A stretch of 64,000 nucleotides of DNA from Limimaricola sp964022235 (GTDB taxonomy: Bacteria > Pseudomonadota > Alphaproteobacteria > Rhodobacterales > Rhodobacteraceae). A model generated the notes under the pieces. It did no database searches. It was given only the letters and a program-made list of their open reading frames with translations, and was not told the DNA's origin. Positions 7,840 to 15,141 of the stretch are shown here, piece by piece. Made by a program: the position numbers and the translations under genes. Each line of letters starts with the position of its first letter. Position 1 is the stretch's first letter. The stretch is taken from assembly GCF_964022235.1 (NCBI RefSeq), contig NZ_CAXHZL010000014.1, positions 1-64,000 on the forward strand, written 5' to 3'.

Positions 7840-8286
7840 ATGGTGACCGGCATGACGGAAGGGGTGATCTATCACCTGCTTGTTCACGGCAATGCCCACC
7901 GGCTGCACGGCTGCGACGCCTTCGATCATGCGGTCGATGCCCGCGAACTGGAACGCTTCGTGGGCGACCCCGGTCACGAGCTGGTCTTCGCCACGATCGA
8001 CGACCTGGTCGTCGGCTTCGCCTCCGGCACGGTGCTGCGCCATCCCGACAAAGCCCCCGCCTTTTTCATCAACGAGGTCGGGGTCGATGTGCCATGGCGC
8101 CGCCGGGGCGTTGCGCGCGCCTTGTGCCGAAGGCTGATCGAACGGGCCCGCGCGATGGGCTGCACGGGCATCTGGCTCGCGACCGAAGCGGACAACGCCG
8201 CAGCACGCGCACTTTATCGCAGTTTGAGCGCGCGCGAGACTAGGGGCATCGTCGTCTATGACTGGGACGGCGCGATGGACGGCTAA
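7840..8286 (+). CDS. GNAT family N-acetyltransferase
   Basis: 148-aa acetyl-CoA-dependent transferase of the AAC(6')-like GNAT type. Its core is INEVGVDVPWRRRGVARALC (acetyl-CoA pyrophosphate loop, near residues 75-94), followed by GIWLATEADNAAARALYRSL. The acceptor cannot be predicted; it could be a small amine, an aminoglycoside or a protein. The ATG at 7840 follows AAGGG with six bases between; a second ATG four codons in is possible. Monocistronic and convergent with tgt, 23 bp apart. Confidence 0.85.
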   Translation: MVTGMTEGVIYHLLVHGNAHRLHGCDAFDHAVDARELERFVGDPGHELVFATIDDLVVGFASGTVLRHPDKAPAFFINEVGVDVPWRRRGVARALCRRLIERARAMGCTGIWLATEADNAAARALYRSLSARETRGIVVYDWDGAMDG

Positions 8287-8309
8287 GCGTCCACCGCCCG
8301 TGCCCCCGG

Positions 8310-9434
8310 TCAAAGCCGGTCGATGTCGCCCTCAGCCCGCTGCGCGTGAAACCGCGTCTCGAAGCCCGCGAAATCGTGAGCCGTAATCGCCGCGCGCATG
8401 TCGCCCATCAGCTCTTGGTAATAGTGCAGGTTATGCCAGGTCAGCAGCATGCCCGCGATCATTTCCTGCGAGCGGACAACATGGTGCAGATAGGCGCGGC
8501 TGTAGTTCGCACAGGCCGGACAGGTGCAGGCCTCGTCGAGCGGGCGCGGATCGTCGGCATGACGCGCGTTGCGCAGGTTGACCTGCCCGCGCCGGGTCCA
8601 GGCCTGCCCGGTGCGACCAGAGCGCGAGGGCAGCACGCAATCCATCATGTCGATGCCGCGCTTGACCGCGCCGACGATGTCGTCGGGCTTGCCAACGCCC
8701 ATGAGATAGCGCGGCTTGTCCTCGGGCAATTGGCCGGGCGCGTAATCGAGGCAGCCGAACATCGCCTCCTGCCCCTCGCCCACCGCAAGGCCGCCGACGG
8801 CGTAGCCCTCGAAGCCGATCTCGCGCAGTTTCTCGGCGCTCTCCTCGCGCAGGTCGCGCTCCAGCCCGCCCTGCTGGATGCCGAACAACGCGTGGCCGGG
8901 ACGGTCGCCAAAGGCATCGCGCGAGCGCTGCGCCCAGCGCATCGACAGGCGCATCGATTCGGCGATGCGGGTGCGATCGGCGGGCAGCGCGGGGCATTCG
9001 TCGAAGGCCATGACGATGTCCGAGCCCAAAAGCTTCTGGATCTCCATCGAGCGTTCAGGCGTGATCTCGTGCTTGGAGCCATCGATGTGGCTTTTGAAGG
9101 TGACGCCCTTTTCGGTGAGCTTGCGCAGGCTTGCGAGGCTCATCACCTGAAAACCACCTGAATCCGTGAGGATCGGCCGCTCCCAGTTCATGAACTTGTG
9201 CAGCCCCCCGAGCCGGTCGATCCGCTCGGCGGTGGGGCGCAGCATCAGGTGATAGGTGTTGCCGAGCAGGATGTCGGCGCCGGTCTGGCGCACGCTGTCG
9301 GGCATCATCGCCTTGACGGTGGCGGCGGTGCCGACCGGCATAAAGGCGGGCGTGCGGATCTCGCCGCGCGGGGTCGAGATGACCCCGGTGCGGGCGGCGC
9401 CATCGGTGGCGTTCAGGGAAAAGGAAAAGCTCAT
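8310..9434 (-). CDS. tgt: tRNA-guanine transglycosylase
   Basis: 374-aa enzyme that exchanges G34 of GUN-anticodon tRNAs for preQ1 on the way to queuosine; length is typical. Key parts are TPAFMPVGTAATVKAM, the nucleophilic region LTDSGGFQVMSL, DECPALPADR, the GIQQGG and GYAVGGLAVGE loops, and the zinc site CTCPAC...YLHH near the C-terminus. The ATG at 9434 was chosen over an upstream in-frame start because homologues begin at this phenylalanine-rich stretch; the SD is weak. Divergent from arsR across 82 bp. Confidence 0.97.
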   Translation of the reverse strand: MSFSFSLNATDGAARTGVISTPRGEIRTPAFMPVGTAATVKAMMPDSVRQTGADILLGNTYHLMLRPTAERIDRLGGLHKFMNWERPILTDSGGFQVMSLASLRKLTEKGVTFKSHIDGSKHEITPERSMEIQKLLGSDIVMAFDECPALPADRTRIAESMRLSMRWAQRSRDAFGDRPGHALFGIQQGGLERDLREESAEKLREIGFEGYAVGGLAVGEGQEAMFGCLDYAPGQLPEDKPRYLMGVGKPDDIVGAVKRGIDMMDCVLPSRSGRTGQAWTRRGQVNLRNARHADDPRPLDEACTCPACANYSRAYLHHVVRSQEMIAGMLLTWHNLHYYQELMGDMRAAITAHDFAGFETRFHAQRAEGDIDRL

Positions 9435-9480
9435 GGCGCAGCCGATAGCGCCCAATGGCGCGCCGCGCAATCGACATGGC

Positions 9481-9515
9481 TTGACCGGACCGCATCATAT
9501 CGATATTTCCCGATA
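9481..9515 (+). promoter_or_regulatory. Promoter and probable ArsR operator
   Basis: TTGACC (9481-9486), 17 bp, TATTTC (9504-9509) is a plausible sigma70 promoter. The dyad TATCG-N8-CGATA (9498-9515) overlaps the -10 box and ends one base before the arsR ATG. An ArsR dimer bound there would block RNA polymerase. Transcription would start at or beside the ATG and there is no SD, so the mRNA may be leaderless. Confidence 0.6.
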
Positions 9516-9516
9516 C

Positions 9517-9834
9517 ATGGAACAGACAGACGCCATCACCGCCCTCGCCGCCCTCGCCCAGTCTTCGCGGCTCGACGCCTTCCGCCTGCTGGTCAAAGCC
9601 GGTCCCGCCGGCATGGCGGCGGGCGAGATCGCAGAAGCCTTGGGCGCGCGTCAGAACACCATGTCGGCCAACCTCTCGGTGCTGCACGGCGCAGGGCTGG
9701 TCGAAAGTCGCCGCGAGGGCCGCTCGATCCGCTATTTCGCAGCGATGGAGCGGGTTTCAGCGCTGGTCGATTTTCTCGTCGAGGATTGCTGCGGCGGCCA
9801 GCCCGAACTGTGTCGCCCCGGAGCGGAGGCATGA
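9517..9834 (+). CDS. arsR: ArsR/SmtB-family arsenic-responsive repressor
   Basis: 105-aa winged-helix repressor. The HTH region GEIAEALGARQNTMSANLSVLHGAGLV is followed by the wing ESRREGRSIRYF. Cysteines cluster only at the C-terminus (DCCGGQPELC), a likely As(III) thiolate site; the classical CVCDLC site of plasmid ArsR is absent, as in other alphaproteobacterial ArsR proteins. Its stop overlaps the aqpS ATG by 4 nt. Regulation is presumably autorepression released by arsenite. Confidence 0.88.
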   Translation: MEQTDAITALAALAQSSRLDAFRLLVKAGPAGMAAGEIAEALGARQNTMSANLSVLHGAGLVESRREGRSIRYFAAMERVSALVDFLVEDCCGGQPELCRPGAEA

Positions 9835-10505
9835 GCCTCGCGCGTCGCCTCGTCGCTGAAGCCCTTGGCACCGGGCTTTTGGTCTGCGCCGTGGTCGGGT
9901 CGGGCATTATGGCCGAGAGCCTGACCGATGACGTGGCGCTGGCGCTCTTGGGCAATACCCTGCCCACGGGGGCGATCCTCGTGGTGCTGATCACATGTCT
10001 CGGGCCGGTGTCGGGCGCGCATTTTAACCCTGCCGTGACGCTGGCCTTCGCGGTGCGGCGGCACGCGCCGTGGCGCGAGGTCGGCCCCTACATCGCGGTG
10101 CAGATCCTCGGCGGCATCGCGGGCGCGCTGCTGGCGCATGGCATGTTCGATCTTTCGCTTTTGCAGACCGCGACCAAGATCCGCACCGGCGGGCCGCAAT
10201 GGCTGGCCGAGATCGTCGCGACCTTCGGCCTCGTCTTCACGATCTTCGCCGGTCTCAAGCAGGCCCCCGCCGCGATCCCGTGGCTCGTGGGCCTCTACAT
10301 CACCGCCGCCTACTGGTTCACCGCCTCCACCAGCTTTGCCAACCCCGCCGTCGCCATCGCCCGCAGCTTCACCGACACGTTTTCGGGCATCCGTCCCTTC
10401 GACCTGCCGGGCTTCGTGCTGGCGCAGGTCGTGGGCGCGCTGATCGGCGTGGTCGTGGCGGGCTGGCTCTTTGCCGCAGACACCCCTCAGGAGCCCCCCG
10501 CATGA
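9831..10505 (+). CDS. aqpS: Aquaglyceroporin, AqpS-type arsenite channel
   Basis: 224-aa MIP-family inner-membrane channel with six membrane helices and two re-entrant loops carrying the NPA motifs, HFNPAVTLA near residue 62 and FANPAVAIARS near residue 167. It sits between arsR and arsC with 4-nt overlaps on both sides. This is the arrangement described in Sinorhizobium meliloti, where AqpS replaces an arsenite pump and lets As(OH)3 formed by ArsC flow out. The role here is inferred from that precedent and the context. Confidence 0.88.
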   Translation: MSLARRLVAEALGTGLLVCAVVGSGIMAESLTDDVALALLGNTLPTGAILVVLITCLGPVSGAHFNPAVTLAFAVRRHAPWREVGPYIAVQILGGIAGALLAHGMFDLSLLQTATKIRTGGPQWLAEIVATFGLVFTIFAGLKQAPAAIPWLVGLYITAAYWFTASTSFANPAVAIARSFTDTFSGIRPFDLPGFVLAQVVGALIGVVVAGWLFAADTPQEPPA

Positions 10506-10924
10506 GCATCGTCATCCACCACAACCCCGCCTGCGGCACCTCGCGCAATGTGCTGGAGCTGATCCGGGCTTCGGGCACCGAGCCGGTCGTGATCGAATAT
10601 CTCGACACCGGCTGGACCCGGCCGCAGCTCCTCGCCCTTTTCGCCGCCGCCGGGCTGACCCCGCGCGAGGCGCTGCGCACTTCCAAGTCACCTGCCGCCG
10701 AGCTGGGGCTTCTCGACGAGAGCGTCGCCGACGAGGCCCTGCTCGACGCCATGATCTCGCATCCGGTGCTGGTGAACCGACCCATCGTCGCCTCGCCCAA
10801 GGGGGTGCGCCTGTGCCGCCCGTCCGAGCTTGTGCTCGATCTGCTCGACGTGCTGCCCCCCGGCCCCGTGGCCAAGGAGGACGGCAGCCTCGTGATCGAC
10901 TCCCAAGGCCAGCGCGTCGGCTGA
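10502..10924 (+). CDS. arsC: Arsenate reductase, glutaredoxin-dependent
   Basis: 140-aa enzyme of the E. coli-plasmid ArsC type. The catalytic cysteine is in HNPACGTSRNVL at residue 11, the conserved EYL segment follows, and the anion-binding NRPIV motif lies near residue 97. It would reduce arsenate to arsenite using glutathione/glutaredoxin. It is the last gene of the arsR-aqpS-arsC unit; no arsH, arsB or acr3 follows. The 141 bases to sufT hold no clear terminator. Confidence 0.93.
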   Translation: MSIVIHHNPACGTSRNVLELIRASGTEPVVIEYLDTGWTRPQLLALFAAAGLTPREALRTSKSPAAELGLLDESVADEALLDAMISHPVLVNRPIVASPKGVRLCRPSELVLDLLDVLPPGPVAKEDGSLVIDSQGQRVG

Positions 10925-11065
10925 TCACTGGGCGGCCTTGGAGGAACGGATTCGCGCAATGGCGAATAAACTCCGTGCTCTTTACCAACGGGGCCGCTTT
11001 TCCTATATGATCGCTCAGGTATCGGCGCCGCCAAAGCGCGCCACGCTCCAGCCCAAGGACAGCCC

Positions 11066-11422
11066 ATGCCCGACACCCAACTCGAAGGCACGCCGCTGAT
11101 CGCGCCCTCCACGACCGATCACCCGCTCTACGACCAGGTCGTCGAGGCGTGTCGCTCGGTCTACGACCCCGAGATCCCGGTGAACATCTACGACCTCGGC
11201 CTCGTCTACACGATTCATATCGACGCCGAGAGCGCGGTGAACGTGAAGATGTCGCTCACCGCCCCCGGTTGCCCCGTCGCGGGCGAGATGCCGGGCTGGG
11301 TCGCCGACGCGGTGAGCGCCGTGCCGGGCATCAAGCAGGTCGATGTCGATCTGGTCTGGGAGCCGCAGTGGGGCATGGAGATGATGTCCGACGAGGCGCG
11401 GCTGGAGCTTGGCTTCATGTAA
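11066..11422 (+). CDS. sufT: Fe-S cluster assembly protein SufT (MIP18/DUF59 family)
   Basis: 118-aa DUF59 protein. The conserved block VYDPEIPVNIYDLGLVY is followed by VKMSLTAPGCPVAGEMPGWV, with the single invariant cysteine in the TAPGCP loop. SufT assists Fe-S cluster maturation, and this form commonly closes suf operons. Here only a SufA-type gene is nearby, separated by a channel gene; the core sufBCDS genes are outside the window or elsewhere. Good ATG after AAGGAC. A strong terminator follows 28 nt after the stop. Confidence 0.9.
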   Translation: MPDTQLEGTPLIAPSTTDHPLYDQVVEACRSVYDPEIPVNIYDLGLVYTIHIDAESAVNVKMSLTAPGCPVAGEMPGWVADAVSAVPGIKQVDVDLVWEPQWGMEMMSDEARLELGFM

Positions 11423-11450
11423 TTCTGCGCGCCCTCCGGGATCGCGGAAC

Positions 11451-11473
11451 AGGGCGCCTTGGGCGCCCTTTTT
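11451..11473 (+). terminator. sufT terminator
   Basis: Arms AGGGCGCC and GGCGCCCT, 3-nt loop, then TTTTT: a classic Rho-independent terminator. Confidence 0.88.
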
Positions 11474-11550
11474 CATGGGCGGGACGCAGTGGCAAAGGCG
11501 GAGGCGTTCGAGCGGGGGGAACCGCTTCGCTCCACCCCGGTTTGGCTCAC

Positions 11551-13212
11551 ATGTCCGCCATGCCACTCGCCCCCCGCCGCTGGATCGCCGTCGCCCTGAT
11601 CTGGATCGCCACCGCCTGTGCCGCCACGGCGCAGGACGGCACCGCCTTCTTCGAGGTCGAGAGCCTGAACGAGGGTTTGGGCCCTGCGCCCGAAGGCTTG
11701 GACCGCGCCACGCCGCAGTCCACAATGGAGGCGCTCCTCGATCTCGTGGGTTCGGGCGACCGGGTGGCGGCGGCGCATCTGCTCGACCTGTCGGACATCC
11801 CCCCGGAGGAGCAGACCGCGAAGGGCCCGCGTCTTGCCGCCGATCTCGTGCAGGTGCTCAATCGCAAGGCGGTCATCAACTGGTCCGAACTTCTGGAGCG
11901 CCCCGACGCGCTCGAGACGCGCGGCAGCTCGGACAACCCCGTGGCGGGTCAGCCGCAGCGTTCGATCCTGATCGACATCGTGGATCTCGAAACCCGCCCC
12001 GTGGCATTGCGCCTCAACCGCATCAAGCCCGAGGACGGCGAGCCGGTCTGGGTCTTCGCCAGCCAGACCGTCGCCAACATCCCCGCGCTGCATGCGCTCT
12101 ATGGCCCCACCTGGATCGAAGAGGAGCTTCCCGCCGCTTGGCGCGAAGAGGCGGCTTGGGGCCTGATGCGGTGGGAGCTGGTGGGCCTGCCGATCCTCAT
12201 CGGCCTCGCGGCGCTGGCGGGGCTTGTTGCGGGGCGAATGCAGGCGGCCGTGGCCTCGCATGTGCGCAGCCGCACCCTGACCGATATTCTGCGCGCCACG
12301 CGGATGCCGATCATCATCGCCGTGGTCACCGGCACGGCGGCGCTCGTCACCGACGCGATCTTCATCTTCTCGGGCAAGATCGACACTGTGCTGACGCCGC
12401 TCATCGTGATGGGTTTCACGGCGGCGGCCATCGTCTTCGTGCTCAACGGCGTCGACGCGGTGCTCAACCGCATTGTGCCTTTCGACGACGACAAGCTGTT
12501 CAACGCCGAAATGGAGGACCGCCGCAATATCGCAACCCGCATCGCTGCCGGGCGGCGCATCCTGATCGTGCTGATCGTGCTGGTGGGCGGTGGCGTGGTG
12601 CTGTCGGAGGCAAACCTCACCAGCGCGCTGGGCCTGTCTCTTTTGGCCTCCGCCGGTGCGCTGACGCTGCTGATCGGCTTTGCCGCGCGGCATATCCTGG
12701 GCAATATCCTCGCCAGCCTGCAGATCGCGATGAACCGCTCGGCCAAGATCGGCGACACGGTGCTCTACCGCGACTACTGGTGCAACGTGGAGCGGATCAA
12801 CTTCACCTATGTCCAGCTGCGCAGCTGGACCGGGGCGCGCATCGTCGCCCCCGTCTCGGAGTTCGTGAACGAGCCCTTCGAGAACTGGACCATGCGCGAA
12901 CCTTCGATCATCCGGCAGGTCGAGATCCGCCTCGCGCATGACGCGGCCGTGGCCCCGCTGCGCGACACGTTCTACGAATTCGTCGATTCGGGCGACTTCG
13001 AGGGTCTGGGCGAGCGCGACTCGCACATGGTGCTCACGACAGGCCATGACGTGTTCGGCAAGACCGTGACCTTCTGCGTCGCCTGCGCGGATGCCAACAG
13101 TTCCTGGACCACCTCCTGCGCGATGCGCGAGGCGCTATTGGAACGCATGGCCGAGATGCAGGCCGAGGGCCGATCGGTGTTTCCACAGGCGACACCGGCC
13201 GAAGCGGTATAA
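11551..13212 (+). CDS. MscS-family mechanosensitive ion channel with periplasmic N-terminal domain
   Basis: 553-aa inner-membrane protein. A signal peptide (residues 1 to about 25, ending ATAQDG) leads into a soluble periplasmic domain of about 180 residues. Several membrane helices follow from about residue 208. The MscS core includes the pore helix LSLLASAGALTLLIGFAARHILGNI and the beta-domain ASLQIAMNRSAKIGDTVLYRDYWCNVERI. The cytosolic C-terminal part is shortened. The family relieves osmotic pressure. The ATG at 11551 has no good SD; ATG 11560 is an alternative. It splits two Fe-S assembly genes without obvious functional connection. Confidence 0.87.
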   Translation: MSAMPLAPRRWIAVALIWIATACAATAQDGTAFFEVESLNEGLGPAPEGLDRATPQSTMEALLDLVGSGDRVAAAHLLDLSDIPPEEQTAKGPRLAADLVQVLNRKAVINWSELLERPDALETRGSSDNPVAGQPQRSILIDIVDLETRPVALRLNRIKPEDGEPVWVFASQTVANIPALHALYGPTWIEEELPAAWREEAAWGLMRWELVGLPILIGLAALAGLVAGRMQAAVASHVRSRTLTDILRATRMPIIIAVVTGTAALVTDAIFIFSGKIDTVLTPLIVMGFTAAAIVFVLNGVDAVLNRIVPFDDDKLFNAEMEDRRNIATRIAAGRRILIVLIVLVGGGVVLSEANLTSALGLSLLASAGALTLLIGFAARHILGNILASLQIAMNRSAKIGDTVLYRDYWCNVERINFTYVQLRSWTGARIVAPVSEFVNEPFENWTMREPSIIRQVEIRLAHDAAVAPLRDTFYEFVDSGDFEGLGERDSHMVLTTGHDVFGKTVTFCVACADANSSWTTSCAMREALLERMAEMQAEGRSVFPQATPAEAV

Positions 13213-13275
13213 GCGCGCCTTGAGACGGCCCCGCCCTGCCCTTATGTTGAAGGCGAGCCCAAACAGGAGGCACGC

Positions 13276-13656
13276 ATGTTCTCGATCCCCGGCAAGCAGG
13301 CCGTCAGCATTTCCCCCGCCGCCGCGCGCCAGATCGCCCGGCTGATGGAGAAGGGTGGCCATGCGGGGCTGCGCATCGGTCTCAAAAAGGGTGGCTGCGC
13401 GGGCATGGAATATACCATGGAGTACGTCGACGCTGCCGATTCCAACGACGAAACGGTCGAGCAGGACGGGGCGCGGGTGATGATCGCGCCGATGGCGCAG
13501 ATGTTCCTGTTCGGCACCGAGATCGACTATGAGACATCGCTGCTCGAGAGCGGCTTCAAATTCCGCAATCCGAACGTCGAGGACGCCTGCGGTTGCGGCG
13601 AATCGATCAAGTTCAAGGATGTCGCGGAGCTGACCGCCGAGCGTCAGGGCAGCTGA
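13276..13656 (+). CDS. sufA: Fe-S cluster assembly scaffold/carrier, SufA/IscA/HesB family
   Basis: 126-aa A-type carrier. The three invariant cysteines are in KKGGCAGMEY and DACGCGES, spaced as in SufA/IscA. It would receive clusters from SufBCD and deliver them to apoproteins. The ATG at 13276 follows AGGAGG six bases away. The name SufA rather than IscA/ErpA is inferred from the nearby sufT. It ends in a strong hairpin terminator. Confidence 0.85.
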   Translation: MFSIPGKQAVSISPAAARQIARLMEKGGHAGLRIGLKKGGCAGMEYTMEYVDAADSNDETVEQDGARVMIAPMAQMFLFGTEIDYETSLLESGFKFRNPNVEDACGCGESIKFKDVAELTAERQGS

Positions 13657-13677
13657 TCCGCACCTCCATCGCCTTGT

Positions 13678-13709
13678 GAGGGGCCGGTTCCGAAAGGGAC
13701 CGGCCCCTC
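13678..13709 (+). terminator. sufA-type gene terminator
   Basis: Inverted repeat GAGGGGCCGG...CCGGCCCCTC with a short GAAA-containing loop, followed by GGCTTTT. Confidence 0.8.
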
Positions 13710-13773
13710 GGCTTTTGCCGCTGGACCTTATGGTCTACACAGGCGCAACTCTTCTCACACGAAAGGACGACAC

Positions 13774-14523
13774 ATGCGTCGCAAACTTGTCGCGGGCAAT
13801 TGGAAGATGAATGGCACCAACGCCGATCTCAAGGAGATCGAGGCGCTGGGCATCGCCTGGGCGGCGCCGCGCGTCGACATCGTGGTCTGCCCCCCCGCGA
13901 CGCTGGTTTCGCGCATGGCCTTCGCCCTCGGCGGCCAGCCGATCCGTGTCGGTGGTCAGGACTGCCATGCCGAGGCCAGCGGCGCGCACACCGGCGACAT
14001 CTCGGCAGAGATGCTCAAGGATTCGGGCGCGCGCTTCGTCATCGTCGGCCATTCCGAGCGTCGGGCCTCTCACCACGAGACCGACGACATCGTCCGCGCC
14101 AAGGCCGAGACCGCGCATAAAGCCGGTCTCACGGCCATCGTCTGTCTGGGCGAATCCGATGCACAGCGCGAGGCAGGCGAGACGCTCGACGTCGTGGGCG
14201 CGCAGTTGGAAGGCTCGTTGCCCGAGGGCACGACCGGGGCCAACACCGTCGTCGCCTACGAGCCGATCTGGGCCATCGGCACCGGCAAGGTGCCGAGCGT
14301 CGAGCAGATTGCCGAAGTGCACGGCGCGCTGCGTGCCAAGCTGCGCGAGCGTTTTGGCGATGAGGCCGATGCGATCCGCCTGCTCTACGGCGGCTCGGTC
14401 AAGCCCGACAACGCCGCAGAAATCTTTGGCGTGGCGGATGTCGACGGCGCGCTGGTCGGTGGCGCGAGCCTGAAGTCGACCGACTTCTCGCCCATCGTCT
14501 CGGCGCTCGAATCCTCGCTCTGA
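13774..14523 (+). CDS. tpiA: Triosephosphate isomerase
   Basis: 249-aa glycolytic enzyme interconverting dihydroxyacetone phosphate and glyceraldehyde-3-phosphate. Active-site residues are visible: Asn/Lys in VAGNWKMNG (residues 5-13), His in FVIVGHSERR, the catalytic Glu in VAYEPIWAIGTG, and the phosphate loops LYGGSVKPDNA and VGGAS. Length is normal. It has its own promoter region and a symmetrical terminator shared with the opposing CBS gene. Confidence 0.98.
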   Translation: MRRKLVAGNWKMNGTNADLKEIEALGIAWAAPRVDIVVCPPATLVSRMAFALGGQPIRVGGQDCHAEASGAHTGDISAEMLKDSGARFVIVGHSERRASHHETDDIVRAKAETAHKAGLTAIVCLGESDAQREAGETLDVVGAQLEGSLPEGTTGANTVVAYEPIWAIGTGKVPSVEQIAEVHGALRAKLRERFGDEADAIRLLYGGSVKPDNAAEIFGVADVDGALVGGASLKSTDFSPIVSALESSL

Positions 14524-14539
14524 GCGGATCCCGAGCCAC

Positions 14540-14575
14540 AAAAAAGGGCCGGCGCCTCAGCACCGGCCCTTTTTT
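14540..14575. terminator. Bidirectional terminator between tpiA and the CBS gene
   Basis: Arms AAAAAAGGGCCGG and CCGGCCCTTTTTT around a 10-nt loop. It is A-flanked on one side and T-flanked on the other, so it works for both converging genes. Confidence 0.9.
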
Positions 14576-14592
14576 CTCCGTGATTGCCACGC

Positions 14593-15003
14593 TTACATCG
14601 AAACGTCGCGCACCAGCTCGGCGGTGATGTCGCTGTTGGCTTTGCGCGCGATGTCGGCCTGAGCCACCATGCCGCAGCATTTGCCTTCGCCGTCGATCAC
14701 GACCGCGCGGCGCACCTGACGCTCTTCCATCTTGTCGCAGCACGCCTCCACGTCGTCCTCTGGCGACACGGTCAGCACATCGCGCGTCATGACGTCCGAC
14801 ACCTTCGCGTCGCCGCCGCGGCCCTCGGCCACGCCACGGCAGCAGATGTCGCGGTCGGTGACGATGCCGACCGGGGCGTTGTTCTCATCGACCACCGGCA
14901 GCGCGCCGCAGTCGTGCTCGGCCATGAGCTTGGCGCTCTCCGACAGGCTGCTGTCGCTGCGGCAGCAGGCGGGGTTGCCGGTCATGATGTCCTGAACTCG
15001 CAT
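14593..15003 (-). CDS. Cysteine-rich two-CBS-domain protein
   Basis: 136-aa protein made of two CBS repeats (about residues 6-56 and 70-125), each starting with the usual DVMT/DIMT motif. CBS pairs bind adenosine nucleotides and act as energy sensors. Unusual are nine cysteines, eight of them in four CC pairs (residues 13-14, 54-55, 88-89, 109-110) plus Cys32. This suggests thiol redox or metal sensing, which is inference. The start at 15003 is set by GGAGG five bases upstream; an ATG at 15015 contains that SD and is unlikely. Confidence 0.85.
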   Translation of the reverse strand: MRVQDIMTGNPACCRSDSSLSESAKLMAEHDCGALPVVDENNAPVGIVTDRDICCRGVAEGRGGDAKVSDVMTRDVLTVSPEDDVEACCDKMEERQVRRAVVIDGEGKCCGMVAQADIARKANSDITAELVRDVSM

Positions 15004-15090
15004 GTCGACCTCCATCTAATATGAGTTGCCTTCCAACGCGGCGCGGCCCGCGTCGTTCCCCCCGGAGCCCCCTGCCTGCCCTCGAACGCG

Positions 15091-15116
15091 AAAGGGCACC
15101 CGAACGGGTGCCCTTT
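15091..15116 (-). terminator. Terminator of the dctPQM operon
   Basis: Arms AAAGGGCACCC and GGGTGCCCTTT with a 4-nt loop, 25 nt after the dctM stop. Confidence 0.72.
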
Positions 15117-15141
15117 GCCTTGCGCCGCCTGAGTGGCCGCA

